Shown: positions 9,223 through 17,372 of the stretch, in pieces
Position numbering within the stretch: the first letter of the stretch is position 1
How the letters are laid out: each line of letters starts with the position of its first letter
Source of the DNA: Vescimonas coprocola
Lineage (GTDB): Bacteria > Bacillota > Clostridia > Oscillospirales > Oscillospiraceae
NCBI RefSeq assembly: GCF_018408575.1
Contig: NZ_AP023418.1
Coordinates: 1,206,415-1,270,414 of the forward strand
Direction: 5' to 3'
DNA length: 64,000 nucleotides
Position numbers and translations under genes: made by a program
Notes under the pieces: model-generated
What the model saw: the letters and a program-made list of their open reading frames with translations, nothing else
The model's database searches: none
What the model was told of the DNA's origin: nothing

Positions 9223-9648
9223 CCTCCCATCCCTCCGCCCCGTCCCCTGACCCCGGTATACCGTCTAATTACCGGGCATCACCTGATCCCGGTGTTTCAT
9301 ATGTCCCGGTACACTCTGCCCGGATATACTGCCTGATCCCTTGTCTGCCCCTGTATCCCCCGTCCGGTCAGGTATGCCGTCTAGCTCCGGTACACCATTC
9401 GTTTCCGGCACTTCCCCGCTCGAAGCATCTCCCATAATCCCAAAAATCCCCCGAAGCGACCATACCGCTTCGGGGGATTCGTCTCTGTTATGGGGTTTCT
9501 CTATTCCATGGGCAGTCCTTGCAAAAGGTGCCGCTTTTCATCGTCGCTCCCTGTCGCCCAGCCGCCGCTCTCCCTGCGCAGCTGACACCTCTAAACAGCC
9601 GCCTGTATCTTTGGCTCATATCGAAGCCACAGCCGGTTCGGCAGCCCT
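9223..9648. other. Gene-free stretch with degenerate CCGGTAT-like repeats
   Basis: No supported gene. From about 9250 to 9420 the sequence is rich in imperfect copies of CCCGGTATAC/GTCCGGT-type words. They resemble the units of the 11-bp array at 10612-10797 but with no regular spacing. The only clear element is the terminator at 9445-9479. Confidence 0.6.
9442..9479 (-). terminator. Terminator of VTT-domain gene
   Basis: Stem AATCCCCCGAAGCG / CGCTTCGGGGGATT. On the minus strand it is followed by UUUUU (9442-9446). It is about 170 bp past the stop of the 9649-10323 gene. Confidence 0.75.
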
Positions 9649-10323
9649 CTATTCTTCCTGCTCCTCCCCTTTAGCCTTGGCGGCCCGGAGCTTTCGCAGG
9701 GTGTACACCACGCTGCACACCACCAGTACCGTGTTGATGGCCAGGAATACCCAAAACACCGGTGAACTGAAATCCAGCGAATTTCCGGCGATGACCAGAC
9801 AAACCATCCCCGGCGCAATGGCCAACCACGACCCCGCCAGATACGTCAGGTAATCCACCCGCAGCATCCCCAGCAGCAGTCCCAGCACCTCCATGTTCAG
9901 CCCCAGCATATGGATGGCGAAGCACATGGCAAAGCCATATTCCTGCGTGGCGCTGAAATAGCGCTTGATCTTGGGATGCCGGTCCAGCACCGACTCCAGA
10001 CTCTCCGTCTTGGTAAACCGCCCCATGGCGTAAGAGATGGATAAGCACACCGCCGTCCCCACGCCGTTGACGGCCAGCGCCGCCGGCAGCGGCAGCACCA
10101 TGGACACCACGACCACCAGCGCATTGTATACCACCACTCCGGAAAAGCCCTTCAGCACATATAGTCCCAGCACCACCAGCACCGCCAGCACAGGCCGGTC
10201 CGCCACCAGCTGCGGCACCGTATCCAGATCCATGACCCCGGTAGCCAGCAGCACGCCGAATATCGCCGCACACAGGACCATGATCAGCACCGGCAGGTAA
10301 TCCCTCAGCCGGAATTTTTTCAT
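9649..10323 (-). CDS. VTT-domain (TVP38/TMEM64, DedA-like) membrane protein
   Basis: 224 residues from the ATG at 10323, which has GAGGAGG six bases upstream; a longer frame to 10347 lacks a ribosome site. Four to six hydrophobic segments are visible (about 10-30, 46-95, 135-165, 172-205). The central VVVVSMVLPLPAAL and the AVNGVGTAVCLSISYAMGR region match the VTT/SNARE-associated domain. Such proteins act as lipid scramblases or membrane-homeostasis factors. The C-terminus is charged (Lys/Glu-rich). It is a single gene. Confidence 0.88.
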   Translation of the reverse strand: MKKFRLRDYLPVLIMVLCAAIFGVLLATGVMDLDTVPQLVADRPVLAVLVVLGLYVLKGFSGVVVYNALVVVVSMVLPLPAALAVNGVGTAVCLSISYAMGRFTKTESLESVLDRHPKIKRYFSATQEYGFAMCFAIHMLGLNMEVLGLLLGMLRVDYLTYLAGSWLAIAPGMVCLVIAGNSLDFSSPVFWVFLAINTVLVVCSVVYTLRKLRAAKAKGEEQEE

Positions 10324-10467
10324 ACAAGCCCTCCTCACGGCGTCCATCCGCTAAATTGTGGGACATAATATACCATATCATTATGAATAAAGTGTGAACT
10401 TTCGCAGCCTTTACGCTCCGTTCACACTTTTCCGCCAAGTCCCGGCCCCCCCATTCCTGCTGGACAC

Positions 10468-10507
10468 AGCAAAGCCCCGCTTCGCCAGATGGCGAAGCGG
10501 GGCTTTT
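10468..10507. terminator. Strong bidirectional hairpin terminator
   Basis: AAAGCCCCGCTTCGCC / GGCGAAGCGGGGCTTTT with a three-base loop and U runs in both directions. On the minus strand it lies between the xdh operon end (10815) and the VTT gene start (10323), so it most likely ends the xdh transcript. Confidence 0.8.
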
Positions 10508-10611
10508 CCCATAATTTGGAAGTTTTCTTCCTTTCGGCGACCGGTTCAGCTGCCTCCGTGCGGCGGGGCAAATTCCCCTGTCAGGGCGTGTCCATTCTGC
10601 CGGAACTATAC

Positions 10612-10797
10612 GTCCACCGAGTCGTCCGGTTCGTGTCCGGTGGACGTCCACCGGACTGTCCGGCAGCCGTCCCACAGGTATCCCGTCCGTATCCGGCAGA
10701 TATCCAGCCAGTGTCCGGCCATCGTCCGGCTGGTATCCCATCGGGATCGGTCAAGTATCCCGCCGGTGTCCGGCAGAATCATCGACCGGTATCCGGT
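10612..10797. repeat. 11-bp-periodic degenerate tandem array
   Basis: Splitting the plus strand at each RTCC gives consecutive units of 12, 11, 11, 12, 11, 11, 11, 11, 11, 11, 11, 22, 11 and 23 bases. The loose consensus is RTCCGGCNNGT. About 16 unit-lengths are therefore kept in near-perfect 11-bp register while the other bases vary. It lies between the xdh operon end and the VTT gene. No reading frame or CRISPR structure is supported. Confidence 0.8.
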
Positions 10798-10814
10798 TTT
10801 GGGATAGCACTCGG

Positions 10815-11327
10815 TCAGGTGTTGAGGAAGGGGTCGTCCAGACGACCCAGACGGCGGAGCATGGTTTTCTTCACCGCCTTGAAAATATTCTCATATCCGG
10901 TGCAGCGGCACAGGTGGCCCGACAGCAGCTTGCGGAGCTGGTCGTCGGTATAGTATACCCCACGATCCAGAATCTCCACCGCCGTCATGATGAAGCCGGG
11001 GATGCAGAAGCCGCACTGGATGCTGGTCTCCTCCATAAAGGCCTGCTGAATGTCAGATAGCTCGCCGTTGGGACCCATGAGACCCTCCAGCGTGGTGATA
11101 TGCTTGCCCTCGGCCCACACCGCCAGATACAGGCAGGAGTTATAGCACTCGCCGTCGATGAGGACGTTGCAGGCGCCGCACTCCCCCACCTCGCAGCCCT
11201 TTTTCACGGAGGTCATGGAGAAGTCGTTGCGGAGCATATCCGTCAGAGAGGCCCGGACGTCTATCATCCGCTCCACCTCCTTGCCGTTGAGGAAGAAGGT
11301 CACCAGCTGATACTGATTCTTTGCCAT
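10815..11327 (-). CDS. xdhC: Xanthine dehydrogenase-type 2Fe-2S subunit
   Basis: 170 residues. It is the electron-transfer subunit of a molybdenum hydroxylase of the xanthine oxidase family. Residues 40-70 hold a plant-ferredoxin-type cluster (CEVGECGAC ... C), and about 105-145 hold the second cluster (CGFC ... CRC) in the all-helical domain. It overlaps the stop of xdhB by one base (TAATG), so translation is coupled. It is the last gene of xdhA-xdhB-xdhC. Confidence 0.94.
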   Translation of the reverse strand: MAKNQYQLVTFFLNGKEVERMIDVRASLTDMLRNDFSMTSVKKGCEVGECGACNVLIDGECYNSCLYLAVWAEGKHITTLEGLMGPNGELSDIQQAFMEETSIQCGFCIPGFIMTAVEILDRGVYYTDDQLRKLLSGHLCRCTGYENIFKAVKKTMLRRLGRLDDPFLNT

Positions 11328-12214
11328 TACAGCTCACCTCCCGCCAGCTTCACAGACTCCATGAGACACCGCTTGGCGCTCTCCACGGCGATGTGAGAGC
11401 GGAATGCCTTGCTGGCCCGCCACGAGTCACGGGGATGGATGTCCTCCAGCACCGCTTTTCCGAAGCCCTCGATGTTCTCCAGCGTCACGGGCTTGCCGTT
11501 GATAAACTCCTCGGCGTGAGGCGCACGCATAGGGACGGGCCCCGCCACGCCGAAGGCGATCCGCACCCGGTCGAAGGTCTTTTTATCCTCGCTGAGCCGG
11601 GCGTTAACGGAGGTTCCCAGCGTGGCGATATCCATGGCGTTGCGCATGGCGTACTTGATGTAGTGGCCGAAGGTGCGGTCGTAGGATGCCTTGGGGATCA
11701 GGATGGCGGTCTGAATTTCGCCCTCCTCCACCCGCAGATCCACGGTGCCGGCCTTCAGGTAGAAGTCCTTAATGGGTACCCGGCGGACGCCGTTTTTGCC
11801 GGTGATCTCCACCATGGCCTCCCATGCGTGGAGGGTGGAGGCGGAGTCGGCGGAGGTCACACCGTTGCAGGTGTTGCCGCCGATGGTACCGGCGTTGCGG
11901 ATCTGAGGGCCGCCCACCATATCCACCGCCTCGCCCAGCACGTTGATATACTGTTGGATCAGAGGATCGGCGGTGATGTGGCTGAAGGTGGTGAGACTAC
12001 CGATGCGGAGGTTCTCCTCCTCATCCAGCGTCACGCCTCGCATTTCATGGCAGCCCTGAATACTGATGAGGGCCTTTCCGGCCCGCTTGCCCTCCCGCAT
12101 CTGCACCAGCACGTCGGTGCCGCCGGCGATGATCTGGGCCTCGGGATGCTCCAGCCGCAGGCGGATGGCGTCCTGTACGCTTTCCGCCTGATAGAGCGCT
12201 GACATATCATACAT
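11327..12214 (-). CDS. xdhB: Xanthine dehydrogenase-type FAD-binding subunit
   Basis: 295 residues. The PCMH-type FAD domain is recognised by IIAGGTDVLVQMREG and IGGNTCNG, with the C-terminal CO-dehydrogenase flavoprotein domain after about residue 180 (FGVAGPVPMRAP). It moves electrons from the 2Fe-2S subunit to NAD(P)+ or another acceptor. It starts 15 bases after the xdhA stop. Confidence 0.94.
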   Translation of the reverse strand: MYDMSALYQAESVQDAIRLRLEHPEAQIIAGGTDVLVQMREGKRAGKALISIQGCHEMRGVTLDEEENLRIGSLTTFSHITADPLIQQYINVLGEAVDMVGGPQIRNAGTIGGNTCNGVTSADSASTLHAWEAMVEITGKNGVRRVPIKDFYLKAGTVDLRVEEGEIQTAILIPKASYDRTFGHYIKYAMRNAMDIATLGTSVNARLSEDKKTFDRVRIAFGVAGPVPMRAPHAEEFINGKPVTLENIEGFGKAVLEDIHPRDSWRASKAFRSHIAVESAKRCLMESVKLAGGEL

Positions 12215-12229
12215 AGCGGTATTTCCTCC

Positions 12230-14524
12230 TTAGTCCCGGATCAGGCCCTCTTCCGTGAAGCGCTGGAAGAGGACGTGGGGGGTGATGGGGTCCTGATCGA
12301 TGGCCACGCCGGTGGCGTTGTAGATGGCGTTGCGAATGGCGGGCGCACCGGAGCAGGCCGGGGGCTCGCCCAAGGCCTTGGTGCCGAAGGCACTGGTGGG
12401 CTCGGCGTTCTCCACGAACTGCGCCTCCAGATGGGGGTGATCCATGATGGTGGAGAGCTTGTAGTCCAGCAGATTGTTATTCAGGGGCCGGCCGGTCTTT
12501 TCGTCGAACAGCAGCTGCTCCGACAGGCCGTAGCCAATGGCCATGGACATACCGCCGTGGACCTGCGCCTCTGCCAGCGCCGGGTTCACCAGCTTGCCGC
12601 AGTCGTGGACGTTGATGATCTCCTGAAGTGTCACCTTGCACATGGGGATGTCCACCTCCACCACGGCAAAGGTGCAGCCGAAGGAATAGGCGTTATTGCG
12701 GATGGTATAAGTACTCTCGGCAGTGATGTGCTGGGAGTCGGCAGGGTCATACTGGGCGTGCATGGCCAGCTCCGACAGACTCATGAGCACCTTGCCGTCG
12801 GTGTTGCGGACGATATTGCCGTCCACGATATCCATGTTGTACACCGCCTGACGGGTGAGCTTGGAGGCATAATCCAGAATCTTCTCCTTCAGCATCAGGC
12901 CCGTCTGGCGGATGGAGAAGCCCGCCACATACGTCTGGCGGGAGGCATAAGCACCCAAGCCCGTAGGCGTGATGTCGGTATCCTGACAGGACACCACATG
13001 GACCTTACGGTAATCGCCCAGACCCACCACGTCGGAGGTCATCTGGGCATAGGCGGTATCGGCGCCCTGACCGATCTCCGTCTCGCCGCACTGCATGGTG
13101 ACGCTGCCGTCCAGATTCAGCAGCATCCGATTGGAGGACGTCTCCAACGAGATGGGATAGACGGCGGTGTTATACCAGAAGGTGGCCACGCCGATGCCGT
13201 GGCGGATGGGGCCGGTCTCCTTGGCGAACTCCGCCTTTTTGCGGTCGTAGTCGATGTACTTCTTACCAACCTCCAGACACTGGCGGAAGGAATCCTCATA
13301 GTTGACGTTGTGGGAGAAGCTGTCCTCGAAGCCCTTGGGCATGAGGTTCTGCATCCGGAAGGCCAACGGGTCCATACCCACGGCCTTGGCGCACTCGTCC
13401 ACGTTGGACTCGTCGGCAAAGGAGGCCTGAGGCATTCCGTAGCCACGCATGGCTCCGGCGGCGGGACGGTTGGTGAACACCGTCCACGCATCGCACTCCA
13501 TGTTGTCACAGGGATAGTGCTGGGAGAAGGAGTCCATGGCTTTGGCCACGATGCTGTGGCCGTGGGAGGCATAGGATCCCTGATTGGAGTAGAGCTCCAC
13601 CTTCCGGGCGGCGAAGGTGCCGTCCTTGCGGAGCCACGAGACGATGTGGAAGCGGATGGCGTGGCGCACACGGTTGGAGACGAAGGTCTCCTCACGGGAG
13701 CAGTCCACCCGGACACAGCGGCCGTGGACCTGCGTGGAGCACCAAGCGCACAGGGGTTCATAGAGGGCGTCCTGCTTGTTGCCGAAGCCGCCGCCGATAT
13801 AGGGCTTCACCACCCGGATATCGCTCCACGGGCGGCCCAGCGCCTGTCCCACCACACGGCGGATGATATGGGGGATCTGGGTAGAGGATACCACCGTGAT
13901 GCGGCCGTTCTCCTCGTAGGCGAAGCAGCCGTGGTTCTCGATGTGGCAATGCTGCACCGTGGGCGTCTCGTACCAGCCCTCCACCTTAATGAGGCCCGGC
14001 TCCTGAATGGCGGCCTGATAGTCGCCCGTCTTCATATCGGTGTGCTTGAGGATGTTGTTGGGGTAGGCCTCGTGGAGCTGGGGAGCGCCGGGCTCCATGG
14101 CCTTCTGCACATCCAGCACGAAGGGCAGCTCCTCGTATTCCACCTGCAGCGCCCGGACGCCCTGCATGGCGGCCACCTCGTTTTCTGCAATGACCACCGC
14201 CACGTCGTCGCCGTAGTAGCGGACGTGCCGGTTCAGCAGGTGGCGATCCGCCACGTCCTGATGGCCGGGGTCCATGGACCAGGGGTGGCCCGCCGTGGGG
14301 AACGGGTGCTCCGGCACGTCGAAACAGGTCAGCACCTTCACCACGCCGGGGATCTGCTCCGCCGCCGAGGTGTCCACCGACTTGACGAAGCCGTGGGCGA
14401 TAGTGGCGTGCTTGATGCGGACATACAGTGCATCACGGGGCATGAGGTCCTCGTAGTATTTGGTGCGGCCGGTGGCCTTGTCAAAGGCGTCTACCCGCAC
14501 CTCGGCTTTTCCTACTTCAGCCAT
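12230..14524 (-). CDS. xdhA: Xanthine dehydrogenase-type molybdopterin-binding subunit
   Basis: 764 residues, normal for a split xanthine dehydrogenase large subunit. The small N-terminal domain (to about 110) is followed by the two molybdopterin-binding domains with PYIGGGFGNKQDA, NRPAAGAMRGYGMPQ, GETEIGQGADT and the C-terminal KALGEPPACSGAPAIRNAI carrying the catalytic Glu. It hydroxylates a purine or related heterocycle; the exact substrate is not readable. The divergent mocA-like gene at 14726, probably for cofactor maturation, supports a working Mo enzyme. Purine deaminases and a purine permease are 32 kb away. Confidence 0.93.
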   Translation of the reverse strand: MAEVGKAEVRVDAFDKATGRTKYYEDLMPRDALYVRIKHATIAHGFVKSVDTSAAEQIPGVVKVLTCFDVPEHPFPTAGHPWSMDPGHQDVADRHLLNRHVRYYGDDVAVVIAENEVAAMQGVRALQVEYEELPFVLDVQKAMEPGAPQLHEAYPNNILKHTDMKTGDYQAAIQEPGLIKVEGWYETPTVQHCHIENHGCFAYEENGRITVVSSTQIPHIIRRVVGQALGRPWSDIRVVKPYIGGGFGNKQDALYEPLCAWCSTQVHGRCVRVDCSREETFVSNRVRHAIRFHIVSWLRKDGTFAARKVELYSNQGSYASHGHSIVAKAMDSFSQHYPCDNMECDAWTVFTNRPAAGAMRGYGMPQASFADESNVDECAKAVGMDPLAFRMQNLMPKGFEDSFSHNVNYEDSFRQCLEVGKKYIDYDRKKAEFAKETGPIRHGIGVATFWYNTAVYPISLETSSNRMLLNLDGSVTMQCGETEIGQGADTAYAQMTSDVVGLGDYRKVHVVSCQDTDITPTGLGAYASRQTYVAGFSIRQTGLMLKEKILDYASKLTRQAVYNMDIVDGNIVRNTDGKVLMSLSELAMHAQYDPADSQHITAESTYTIRNNAYSFGCTFAVVEVDIPMCKVTLQEIINVHDCGKLVNPALAEAQVHGGMSMAIGYGLSEQLLFDEKTGRPLNNNLLDYKLSTIMDHPHLEAQFVENAEPTSAFGTKALGEPPACSGAPAIRNAIYNATGVAIDQDPITPHVLFQRFTEEGLIRD

Positions 14525-14662
14525 GTAGTGTTCCTCCTTATGTCAGCGTCGCTGCGATAGCCGGAGTTACCGGCAAAAGTACCTATAAATTTAAGATATC
14601 ATAGCATAAAATTCGTCATTTGCATAGTCCTTTTCGTAATACTAATTATAGGATAACGGTGG

Positions 14663-14692
14663 TTGACTGGAATGGGCATTTCCGGGTATACT
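14663..14692 (+). promoter_or_regulatory. Sigma-A promoter for mocA-like gene
   Basis: TTGACT (14663-14668) and TATACT (14687-14692), spacer 18 bp, about 35 bp ahead of the start codon. Confidence 0.65.
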
Positions 14693-14725
14693 GTAAGAAA
14701 ATGACGGGACAAAGGAGGGAGCGGC

Positions 14726-15319
14726 ATGGCACAGCTGCGGATCGGATGCGTGGTGATGGCGGCGGGAAATGCCCGGCGCTTCGGGGAGAACAAGCTGGCG
14801 GTGCAGGTACAGGGCAAGGCGCTGTTCCGCCGGGCGCTGGAGGCTGTGCCGGCGGAGCGGTTCATCCGGACGGTGGTGGTGAGCCAGTACCCGGAGGTGC
14901 TGGAGCTGGCCCACCGCATGGGCTTCGTGCCGGTACCCAACCGGCATCCGGACTGGGGCATCAGCCACACCATCTCGCTGGGGCTGGGGAAGCTGCCGGA
15001 GATGGATGCGGCGCTGTTTCAGGTGGCGGATCAGCCCCTGCTGCGCCGGGAGAGCGTGGGGAGCCTAGTGGACTTTTACCGGGAGCATCCGGAGCACATC
15101 GCTGCGCTGGGTCACGACGGTATCCGGGGGAACCCCTGCCTGTTCCCGGCACGGCTGTTCCCGGAGCTGCTGGCTCTGCAGGGGGATCACGGCGGCAATC
15201 AGGTGATCCGCCGCCATGAGGAGGACCTCCTCTTATGGGAGGTCCCGGCTCCGGAGCTGACGGATGTGGATACGCCTCAGGTGCTGGCGCAGCTGCGGCG
15301 GGATATGGCGGAGGAGTGA
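14726..15319 (+). CDS. MocA-type molybdenum cofactor nucleotidyltransferase
   Basis: 197 residues. The NTP-transferase fold starts CVVMAAGNARRFGENKL, the G-rich nucleotide-binding loop, and has QVADQPLL (metal-binding Asp) near residue 99. The tail has GDHGGNQ and DVDTP. MocA (CTP) or the related MobA (GTP) attach a nucleotide to molybdopterin; the order of motifs fits the MocA/YgfJ group, which serves xanthine-dehydrogenase-type enzymes. It is divergent from xdhA, which fits that partner. Confidence 0.85.
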   Translation: MAQLRIGCVVMAAGNARRFGENKLAVQVQGKALFRRALEAVPAERFIRTVVVSQYPEVLELAHRMGFVPVPNRHPDWGISHTISLGLGKLPEMDAALFQVADQPLLRRESVGSLVDFYREHPEHIAALGHDGIRGNPCLFPARLFPELLALQGDHGGNQVIRRHEEDLLLWEVPAPELTDVDTPQVLAQLRRDMAEE

Positions 15320-15350
15320 GGGGTCTCCGACAAATCGATCGTCGCTTTGA

Positions 15351-15387
15351 AAAAGGCACGGGGCTGCGGTGCAGCCCCGTGCCTTTT
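15351..15387. terminator. Bidirectional terminator between mocA-like gene and YoaK gene
   Basis: AAAAGGCACGGGGCTGC / GCAGCCCCGTGCCTTTT with loop GGT. It serves the convergent genes on both sides. Confidence 0.9.
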
Positions 15388-15432
15388 CAGGTTTTGATCA
15401 GAATGCGGCGAGTGGAGACACGTTGGGGAGAA

Positions 15433-16191
15433 TCAGTCCTCCTTCTCCTCCTCCACCATCTCTTGGGCTTCCTCCACCAGTTCCTCGGCTTCGCCCAGAA
15501 CCTCCTGCTCCCGGATCTGTGCCGGGGTCAGGACACGCTCCGCCTGCTCCTCCCGGAGCACCAGATAGTAGGCCAGTGCCAGCTGGGGCAGCACGCCCCA
15601 GACGCCCCGCACGTCCAGCCACTTCACCGCCAGCCAACTCCAGACGGCTCCGGCGTGGAAGGCCAGCAGAGTGGAGCCGTAGAACCACAGCTTTGTCAGC
15701 TGCTCCCGCTCTCCCTCGCACAGGTAGTGGGCCAGCGCCAGAGATGCCTGCTTGGTGTTGTTGCTGTTAAAGATCGTGGCGCTCTGGAAGCCTCTGGCGC
15801 CGGCAAAGGTGCTCCACTGGATGCTCATGGAGAAGAACACCGGATACAGTGCCACCAGCGGAGTCATATCCGCCGGGAAAAAGCCCATGGCGATGGCCGC
15901 CGCCGCCGTGATGCACGGCGACAGCCGCCGCATATCCACATGGAACACGTGGGGGACGATGACGGAGAGCATGACGCCCACCACGTAGATCACCAGACAC
16001 AGCAGGTGCAGCAGCACACTGCTCCCCCGGCCAAAGAGGGCATCAATGACCAGCTCCACCAGATTCATGGTCTGGGAACTGCCCAGTATCCCGCCGCGGC
16101 ACAGCAGGGCGTAACCGCCGAAAAAGCCGCCTATTGCAGCAAAGGCCAGGTGGCGGCAATGATCGATAGGAAGAAGCTTCTGTTCCGTCAT
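15433..16191 (-). CDS. YoaK/DUF1275 family membrane protein
   Basis: 252 residues from the ATG at 16191, which follows TAGGAG at a good distance. Six hydrophobic segments are visible (about 13-32, 44-72, 80-102, 105-130, 165-185, 190-212). FNSNNTKQASLALAHYL and the MSIQWSTFAGARGFQS region match the DUF1275 family. Its function is unknown in most bacteria. The last 40 residues are strongly acidic and probably cytosolic. Confidence 0.85.
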   Translation of the reverse strand: MTEQKLLPIDHCRHLAFAAIGGFFGGYALLCRGGILGSSQTMNLVELVIDALFGRGSSVLLHLLCLVIYVVGVMLSVIVPHVFHVDMRRLSPCITAAAAIAMGFFPADMTPLVALYPVFFSMSIQWSTFAGARGFQSATIFNSNNTKQASLALAHYLCEGEREQLTKLWFYGSTLLAFHAGAVWSWLAVKWLDVRGVWGVLPQLALAYYLVLREEQAERVLTPAQIREQEVLGEAEELVEEAQEMVEEEKED

Positions 16192-16305
16192 GGTATAACT
16201 CCTATAAATAACGACAAAATAATCCTTCGTTAGTATATCAGCCTGCGGCGTTTCCGCAAGGGAAAAACTGCATAAAAATCCCGCAAAAATGCGGCGTTTC
16301 TTGTG

Positions 16306-16333
16306 TTGACAACGGCGGGATCTGTGGTAAAAT
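16306..16333 (+). promoter_or_regulatory. Promoter of the T-box / alaS transcript
   Basis: TTGACA (16306-16311) and TAAAAT (16328-16333), spacer 16 bp, immediately before the T-box leader. Confidence 0.65.
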
Positions 16334-16339
16334 AGAGAG

Positions 16340-16568
16340 CGTGAAATGCGCTGACGAAACGAGTCCGCCATGTGCCGCCCAAAGCGAGAGGGGAAGCGGT
16401 GGAAGCCCCTTGTCCGGCCGGTGTGACAGCCACTTCCGAGCAGGCGGCGACGAGCCGCACGCCCCATCCCCGTTACCGGATGACCGAGATGGCGGCCTTG
16501 GCCGTTCAATTAGGGTGGTACCGTGAAGCAAGTCTTCGCCCCTATGTGTGGGCGGGGGCTTTTTGTTT
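16340..16568 (+). promoter_or_regulatory. T-box riboswitch, probably alanine-specific
   Basis: The T-box signature TAGGGTGGTACCGTG (16511-16525) is followed by a GC-rich hairpin and a U run (16537-16568), the terminator arm. Upstream are stem I elements: GACGAAACGAGT (K-turn-like region), AGCGAGAGGGG with GGTGG in the loop (AG-bug/GNUG region, 16384-16402). A candidate specifier codon GCC (Ala) at 16429-16431 is followed by the usual A. Uncharged tRNA would favour the antiterminator. alaS is the second gene downstream, which agrees with an alanine specifier. Confidence 0.9.
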
Positions 16569-16638
16569 TTTCGGCAGCCCTCCTGCGTCCCGGTGTTTCC
16601 GATTTTCCCCCGAAGTTCTGTTTTACAGGAGGTGGCCT

Positions 16639-17286
16639 GTGAGTTATCAGCTGATCGACATGACCAAGGACCCACGCAGCGGGCAGTTTGCCTATTTCCG
16701 TCAAATGCTCTTTCCCTTCGCCGGAGTCACGGCGGAGGTAGACATCACGGACTTCGCCGCACGGCGGCAGGGGCGGCCCTTCTTCCTGAGCTTCCTCTAT
16801 GCCGTGGTACGGGCCGCCAACGCCGTCCCCCAGCTGCGCCGCCGCATCCGGGCGGACGGCAGCGTGGTGGAATACAACTGGTGTCCCCCTTCCTACACCG
16901 CCATGAAGCCCGACGGGGTATACGTATACTGCACGGTGGAGGGGGATCTGCCCTATGAGGCGTTCGTGGCGCTGGGACAGCGGCGACAGGAGGAGGTACT
17001 TCGACGGGGTACCCTCACCGAGGACGGAGACGCTTTGAGTTTCTTCTTTGTGTCCAGCCTGCCGTGGCTGCACTATTCCCAGCTGGAGCATCCCGCCGTC
17101 AGCGCCGACGACTCCAACCCCCGCATCAGCTGGGGCAAGGCTGTCACCAAGCATGGACGCACTACCCTGCCGGTGTCGCTGTTTGTAAACCACGCCCTGG
17201 CAGACGGGCTGCACATCTCACAGTTCTTCGCCGGTCTGGAGCGGGAGCTTCAGGCGCTGGCAGACAGCTGGCAGGCAGAGGAGTGA
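16639..17286 (+). CDS. Chloramphenicol-acetyltransferase-like protein (CatA fold)
   Basis: 215 residues from a GTG at 16639, chosen because AGGAGG lies six bases upstream. The length and the C-terminal VNHALADGLHISQF motif (catalytic His185, Asp189) match trimeric CAT-family acyltransferases. FLSFLYAVVRAANAVPQLRRR is also typical. It lies between the T-box and alaS with no terminator before alaS, so it should be expressed when alanyl-tRNA is uncharged. Substrate unknown: resistance to chloramphenicol cannot be claimed. Confidence 0.86.
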   Translation: MSYQLIDMTKDPRSGQFAYFRQMLFPFAGVTAEVDITDFAARRQGRPFFLSFLYAVVRAANAVPQLRRRIRADGSVVEYNWCPPSYTAMKPDGVYVYCTVEGDLPYEAFVALGQRRQEEVLRRGTLTEDGDALSFFFVSSLPWLHYSQLEHPAVSADDSNPRISWGKAVTKHGRTTLPVSLFVNHALADGLHISQFFAGLERELQALADSWQAEE

Positions 17287-17372
17287 CGGCATCCGGTCAC
17301 AGAGGTCTGTCACAGATCTGCCACAAAAGAAAATTCTGCAATTCCGATTGCAAGCAAAAGGAGTAATGCATC

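Noticed and set aside
10612-10797. CRISPR array
   Set aside because: Units are 11 bp, degenerate, without spacers of 30 to 40 bp, and no cas genes are in the window.
12275-14560. A 761-codon open frame on the plus strand opposite xdhA
   Set aside because: It is a frame mirrored by the GC-rich codon bias of xdhA. Its composition (His, Gly, Val, Asp rich) matches no protein family and it has no ribosome site.
16639-17286. Antibiotic resistance gene (chloramphenicol)
   Set aside because: Only the CAT fold and catalytic His/Asp are visible; many CAT-like proteins have other substrates, and the T-box context suggests a different role.
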